This document shows positions 6,312-8,052 of a DNA stretch of 8,052 nucleotides, piece by piece. A program made the position numbers and the translations under genes. The notes beneath the pieces were generated by a model. That model worked only from the letters and a program-made list of their open reading frames with translations. It was not told the DNA's origin and ran no database searches. The DNA comes from Chitinophagaceae bacterium (GTDB taxonomy: Bacteria > Bacteroidota > Bacteroidia > Chitinophagales > Chitinophagaceae): assembly GCA_003456175.1 (NCBI GenBank), contig DMPB01000133.1, forward strand, positions 1 to 8,052, read 5' to 3'. The number at the start of each line of letters is the position of its first letter. Position 1 is the first letter of the stretch.

Positions 6312-7183
6312 TATGAACGTATTAATTCTATAACTACTAAAATACCGAACACTACGCTAGCAATACCGTTGGCTGTCATGAAAGCAATATTTACCTTACT
6401 TAAGTCGTTGGCCGATACAATCGATTGTTGGTACACCAACATCCCTATGAAAATCGCAGCAGCAATCCAATACAATATTCCAAATGAACCAAACCACCCG
6501 GCAGCTATCACAAAACCTGCACTTACAATATGCAGTAGCCTTGAGGTAAGTAACGCATTACTTCTACCAAGAGCTACTGGTATAGAGTGCAAGCCCTGAC
6601 TTTTATCGAAGGCATCATCTTGCAAGGCATAAATAATATCAAAACCACTCACCCAACCAATAACTGCACCCGAAAACAACAAGGGTAATGCAGCAAAAGC
6701 ACCATTTACCGCAAGGTAGGACCCTATTGGAGCTAATGCCAAACCGATGCCTAGTACCAAATGGCACAATGCGGTGAACCTTTTGGTATAACTGTAAAAC
6801 AAGATAACGAACAATGCTACCGGGCTCAGATACAAACAAATACGATTGATAAAAGCTGTAGCTATCACAAAAACGAGGCTGTTTAAAATCACAAAACGCA
6901 AAGCATGATCGGCACTAATAATGCCTTTCGGAATTTCTCGAATAGCAGTTCGTGGATTCAGTGCATCGAAACTACGATCAAGATAACGATTAAAAGCCAT
7001 AGCTGCACTACGTGCTGTAACCATACATATTAGCACCAACCCTAACTTTTGTAACAACAACGGCCAAGCTAAGGGTTCATGGAGCGATTGCAAGGCCAAC
7101 ACAAAACCTATAATTGCAAAAGGTAATGCGAAAATGGTATGCGAAAATTTAACCAGCGATAAATAATGCTTAACAGTACTCAT
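6311..7183 (-). CDS. UbiA-family polyprenyltransferase, MqnP-like
   Basis: A 290-residue integral membrane protein with about eight to nine hydrophobic helices, the normal UbiA length. It transfers a polyprenyl chain from a prenyl diphosphate to an aromatic ring. The two Mg-diphosphate motifs are visible: NRYLDRSFDALNPRT (65-79), with Asn65, Asp69 and Asp73, and DIIYALQDDAFDKSQG (182-197), with Asp189, Asp190 and Asp193, followed by LHSIP. The form YALQD-x2-FD-x3-GLHSIP is the one I associate with the 'UbiA-like' clade containing MqnP of the futalosine menaquinone route rather than MenA or true UbiA. Bacteroidota generally use menaquinone, so a quinone-pathway role is likely, but MqnP is inference. 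It starts 9 bp after the RNA methyltransferase stop and overlaps ruvX by one base. Residues 157-160 (LAVN) derive from a dispersed-motif copy. Confidence 0.9.
   Translation of the reverse strand: MSTVKHYLSLVKFSHTIFALPFAIIGFVLALQSLHEPLAWPLLLQKLGLVLICMVTARSAAMAFNRYLDRSFDALNPRTAIREIPKGIISADHALRFVILNSLVFVIATAFINRICLYLSPVALFVILFYSYTKRFTALCHLVLGIGLALAPIGSYLAVNGAFAALPLLFSGAVIGWVSGFDIIYALQDDAFDKSQGLHSIPVALGRSNALLTSRLLHIVSAGFVIAAGWFGSFGILYWIAAAIFIGMLVYQQSIVSANDLSKVNIAFMTANGIASVVFGILVVIELIRS
6703..6716 (-). repeat. Dispersed motif copy in the UbiA-family gene
   Basis: The minus strand reads CCTTGCGGTAAATG, identical to the copy in the TPR gene at 2232-2245, in the same Leu-Ala-Val-Asn frame. It falls in a loop between helices and is the one copy far from either end of its gene. 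Confidence 0.65.
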
Positions 7184-7192
7184 TGTTTGAAT

Positions 7193-7732
7193 TTAAAAAT
7201 CAACGGGTATACGAGGCTCACACAGCTTCCAGAGTACAATACCCGCAGCAACACTAACATTGAGTGAATGCTTCATACCTAATTGTGGTATTTCAATACA
7301 GCCTTGTAGCAGCGGTAGCACTTCGCTATCAACACCAGTAACCTCGTTACCAAATACAACAGCAATTTTGGTATTGGGTTCAGCGGTAAACTTATGCAGC
7401 GGAATACTTCCGGTTACTTGTTCAACACCATATACTTCGAAGCCCTCTTTTTGCAAAGCCTTAATACAGTCGGCGGTAGTTTCAAAATGCAACCAATCTA
7501 CCGTTTCTGTAGCTCCTAACGCAGTTTTATGAATATCGCGGTGCGGCGGGTGCGGCGTATAACCACACAGGCAAATCGCTTCCAACAAAAAAGCATCGGC
7601 AGTTCTAAACACACTACCAACATTGTGCATACTCCGAATATTATCGAGTACTGCAATGATTCTGTTCTTAGAAGCCTGCTTAAAATCATCGACCGACTTA
7701 CGGCCCAATTCATCCATACTTAGCTTTCGCAT
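7193..7732 (-). CDS. SpoU/TrmH-family RNA 2'-O-methyltransferase
   Basis: A compact SPOUT methyltransferase that would 2'-O-methylate a ribose in tRNA or rRNA using S-adenosylmethionine; the target nucleotide cannot be told. With the start at 7732 it has 179 residues, near the minimal catalytic domain. Motif 1 is NIRSMHNVGSVFRTADA (31-47), motif 2 VVFGNEVTGVDSEVL (125-139) and motif 3 IPQLGMKHSLNVSVAAG (148-164). Together they form the trefoil-knot SAM site, with Asn31, Arg43, Glu131, Ser156 and Asn158 conserved. I chose ATG 7732 (Met-Arg-Lys-Leu-Ser) although the frame stays open to an ATG at 7804. The extra 24 residues look nothing like the family, and a perfect -7 box (7737-7744) and a short motif copy fall inside that extension. 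It is the first gene of a methyltransferase-prenyltransferase-ruvX operon (9 bp gap, then 1 bp overlap). Confidence 0.92.
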   Translation of the reverse strand: MRKLSMDELGRKSVDDFKQASKNRIIAVLDNIRSMHNVGSVFRTADAFLLEAICLCGYTPHPPHRDIHKTALGATETVDWLHFETTADCIKALQKEGFEVYGVEQVTGSIPLHKFTAEPNTKIAVVFGNEVTGVDSEVLPLLQGCIEIPQLGMKHSLNVSVAAGIVLWKLCEPRIPVDF

Positions 7733-7736
7733 GCCG

Positions 7737-7744
7737 CAAAGATA
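7737..7744 (-). promoter_or_regulatory. Candidate -7 box (TATCTTTG) for the three-gene operon
   Basis: The minus strand reads TATCTTTG, a perfect TAnnTTTG match, only 4 bp before the ATG at 7732. It implies a leaderless or nearly leaderless message and supports the shorter start. A TTTA within the short motif copy (7764-7775) lies 25 bp upstream, slightly beyond usual -33 spacing. Confidence 0.45.
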
Positions 7745-7763
7745 ATGTTGTAACGTTTGTACA

Positions 7764-7775
7764 CTTACGTAAATG
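7764..7775 (+). repeat. Short motif copy CTTACGTAAATG upstream of the methyltransferase gene
   Basis: It contains the perfect palindrome TTACGTAA (7765-7772), shared with 1792-1799, and keeps the flanking AATG of the 14 bp consensus. It lies 31 bp upstream of the chosen methyltransferase start, a typical operator position. Confidence 0.5.
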
Positions 7776-7833
7776 AACATCGGATGTACAGCCTTTAGCC
7801 ACACACCCGATATATGAATATTAAATATTGAAA

Positions 7834-7847
7834 CCTTACGGTAAATA
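7834..7847 (+). repeat. Dispersed motif copy, one mismatch, after pyrE
   Basis: CCTTACGGTAAATA matches the consensus at 13 of 14 positions. It lies 12 bp downstream of the pyrE stop codon in the 127 bp gap before the methyltransferase gene. An AT-only palindrome (AATATTAAATATT, 7817-7829) sits beside it; no GC-rich terminator hairpin is visible. Confidence 0.6.
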
Positions 7848-7859
7848 ACAACAAGCCCA

Positions 7860-8052
7860 CTACACGCCTTGCCACTCGGCCGGATTCGCTTGCCATGCTA
7901 ATAATATAGCTTGTAATGCAGCATCGATGTTGCCTTTATCGATACTAAGTTGTAACAAAGTTTCATAGTTAGTTAAACTAGTGTAAGGTACTTGCGCTTG
8001 CTCCATTTGTTGTGCTGCCACAGCAAATCCGTAATTGAAAATGCTTACCATG
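7860..8052 (-). CDS. pyrE: Orotate phosphoribosyltransferase, C-terminal part
   Basis: Only the last 63 residues are in the window; the frame continues past the right edge, and the leading Met is an internal residue, not a start. The visible part matches the C-terminus of Bacteroidota PyrE: MVSIFNYGFAVAAQQMEQA, the strand and helix after the PRPP-binding loop, then SLTNYETLLQLSIDKG and a tail ending near NPAEWQGV. The enzyme joins orotate to PRPP to make OMP in de novo pyrimidine synthesis, in the cytoplasm. The PRPP loop and the catalytic lysine lie outside the window, so the call rests on the C-terminal pattern alone. The 127 bp gap and the promoter candidate downstream suggest the methyltransferase operon is transcribed separately. 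Confidence 0.82.
   Translation of the reverse strand, partial: MVSIFNYGFAVAAQQMEQAQVPYTSLTNYETLLQLSIDKGNIDAALQAILLAWQANPAEWQGV

Noticed and set aside
6243..6599. Open frame of 118 codons on the plus strand over ruvX and the UbiA-family gene
   Set aside because: It is antisense to two well-supported genes and its low-complexity translation matches nothing I recognise. The other overlapping frames inside the annotated genes (for example 15-548 minus, 7260-7532 plus) are rejected for the same reason.
7817..7829. AT-only palindrome AATATTAAATATT after pyrE
   Set aside because: An AT-only stem is unstable and common in AT-rich intergenic DNA; no U-tract follows.
1..8052. Defence island, prophage, CRISPR or transposon content
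   Set aside because: All ten protein genes belong to ordinary metabolic, envelope or RNA/DNA-maintenance families; no spaced array, transposase, integrase or toxin-antitoxin pair is visible.

Overview
The window looks like a core chromosomal segment of a Bacteroidota bacterium, most likely in or near the Chitinophagaceae. Reasons: moderately AT-rich coding sequence, no Shine-Dalgarno-like leaders, Bacteroidota-type -7 boxes (TAnnTTTG) in front of several genes, a signal peptide ending in Ala-Gln, and a DUF5103 protein (the type IX secretion 'plug' family), which is confined to this phylum. The genus assignment is inference.

Layout. Positions 1-588 (+) hold the C-terminal half of an EntS-like MFS exporter. 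It converges on an exported PD40/TolB-like beta-propeller protein (599-1720, -). A 101 bp divergent intergenic region follows. Then come a TPR lipoprotein (1822-2622, +) and ribulose-phosphate 3-epimerase rpe (2653-3300, +), a probable two-gene unit. Rpe converges on the DUF5103/T9SS plug gene (3309-4589, -). That gene is divergent, across 82 bp, from a LolC/E-FtsX-type ABC permease (4672-5904, +). The permease overlaps tail to tail with ruvX (5901-6311, -). ruvX is the last gene of a tight minus-strand operon: SpoU/TrmH-type RNA methyltransferase (7193-7732), then UbiA-family prenyltransferase (6311-7183), then ruvX. Upstream of it, the end of orotate phosphoribosyltransferase pyrE (7860-8052, -) runs off the right edge. 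There is no gene-free stretch above 130 bp, and I see no tRNA, rRNA, CRISPR array, insertion sequence or phage gene.

The gene content is ordinary housekeeping and envelope biology: lipid/menaquinone chemistry, nucleotide and pentose metabolism, RNA modification, recombination, envelope assembly. The unusual signal lies over the genes. A 14 bp motif, CCTTRCGGYAAATG, occurs exactly seven times and once with a single mismatch, on both strands, inside five different genes and in two intergenic regions. Shortened relatives (TTACGTAA / TTACGCAAAT) lie only in front of genes. In every coding copy the motif is on the sense strand, and five of six are read as Leu-(Thr/Ala)-(Val/Ala)-Asn. It behaves like a highly iterated DNA word (HIP1-like, uptake-signal-like or operator-like) rather than a protein motif, and is the feature most worth following up.
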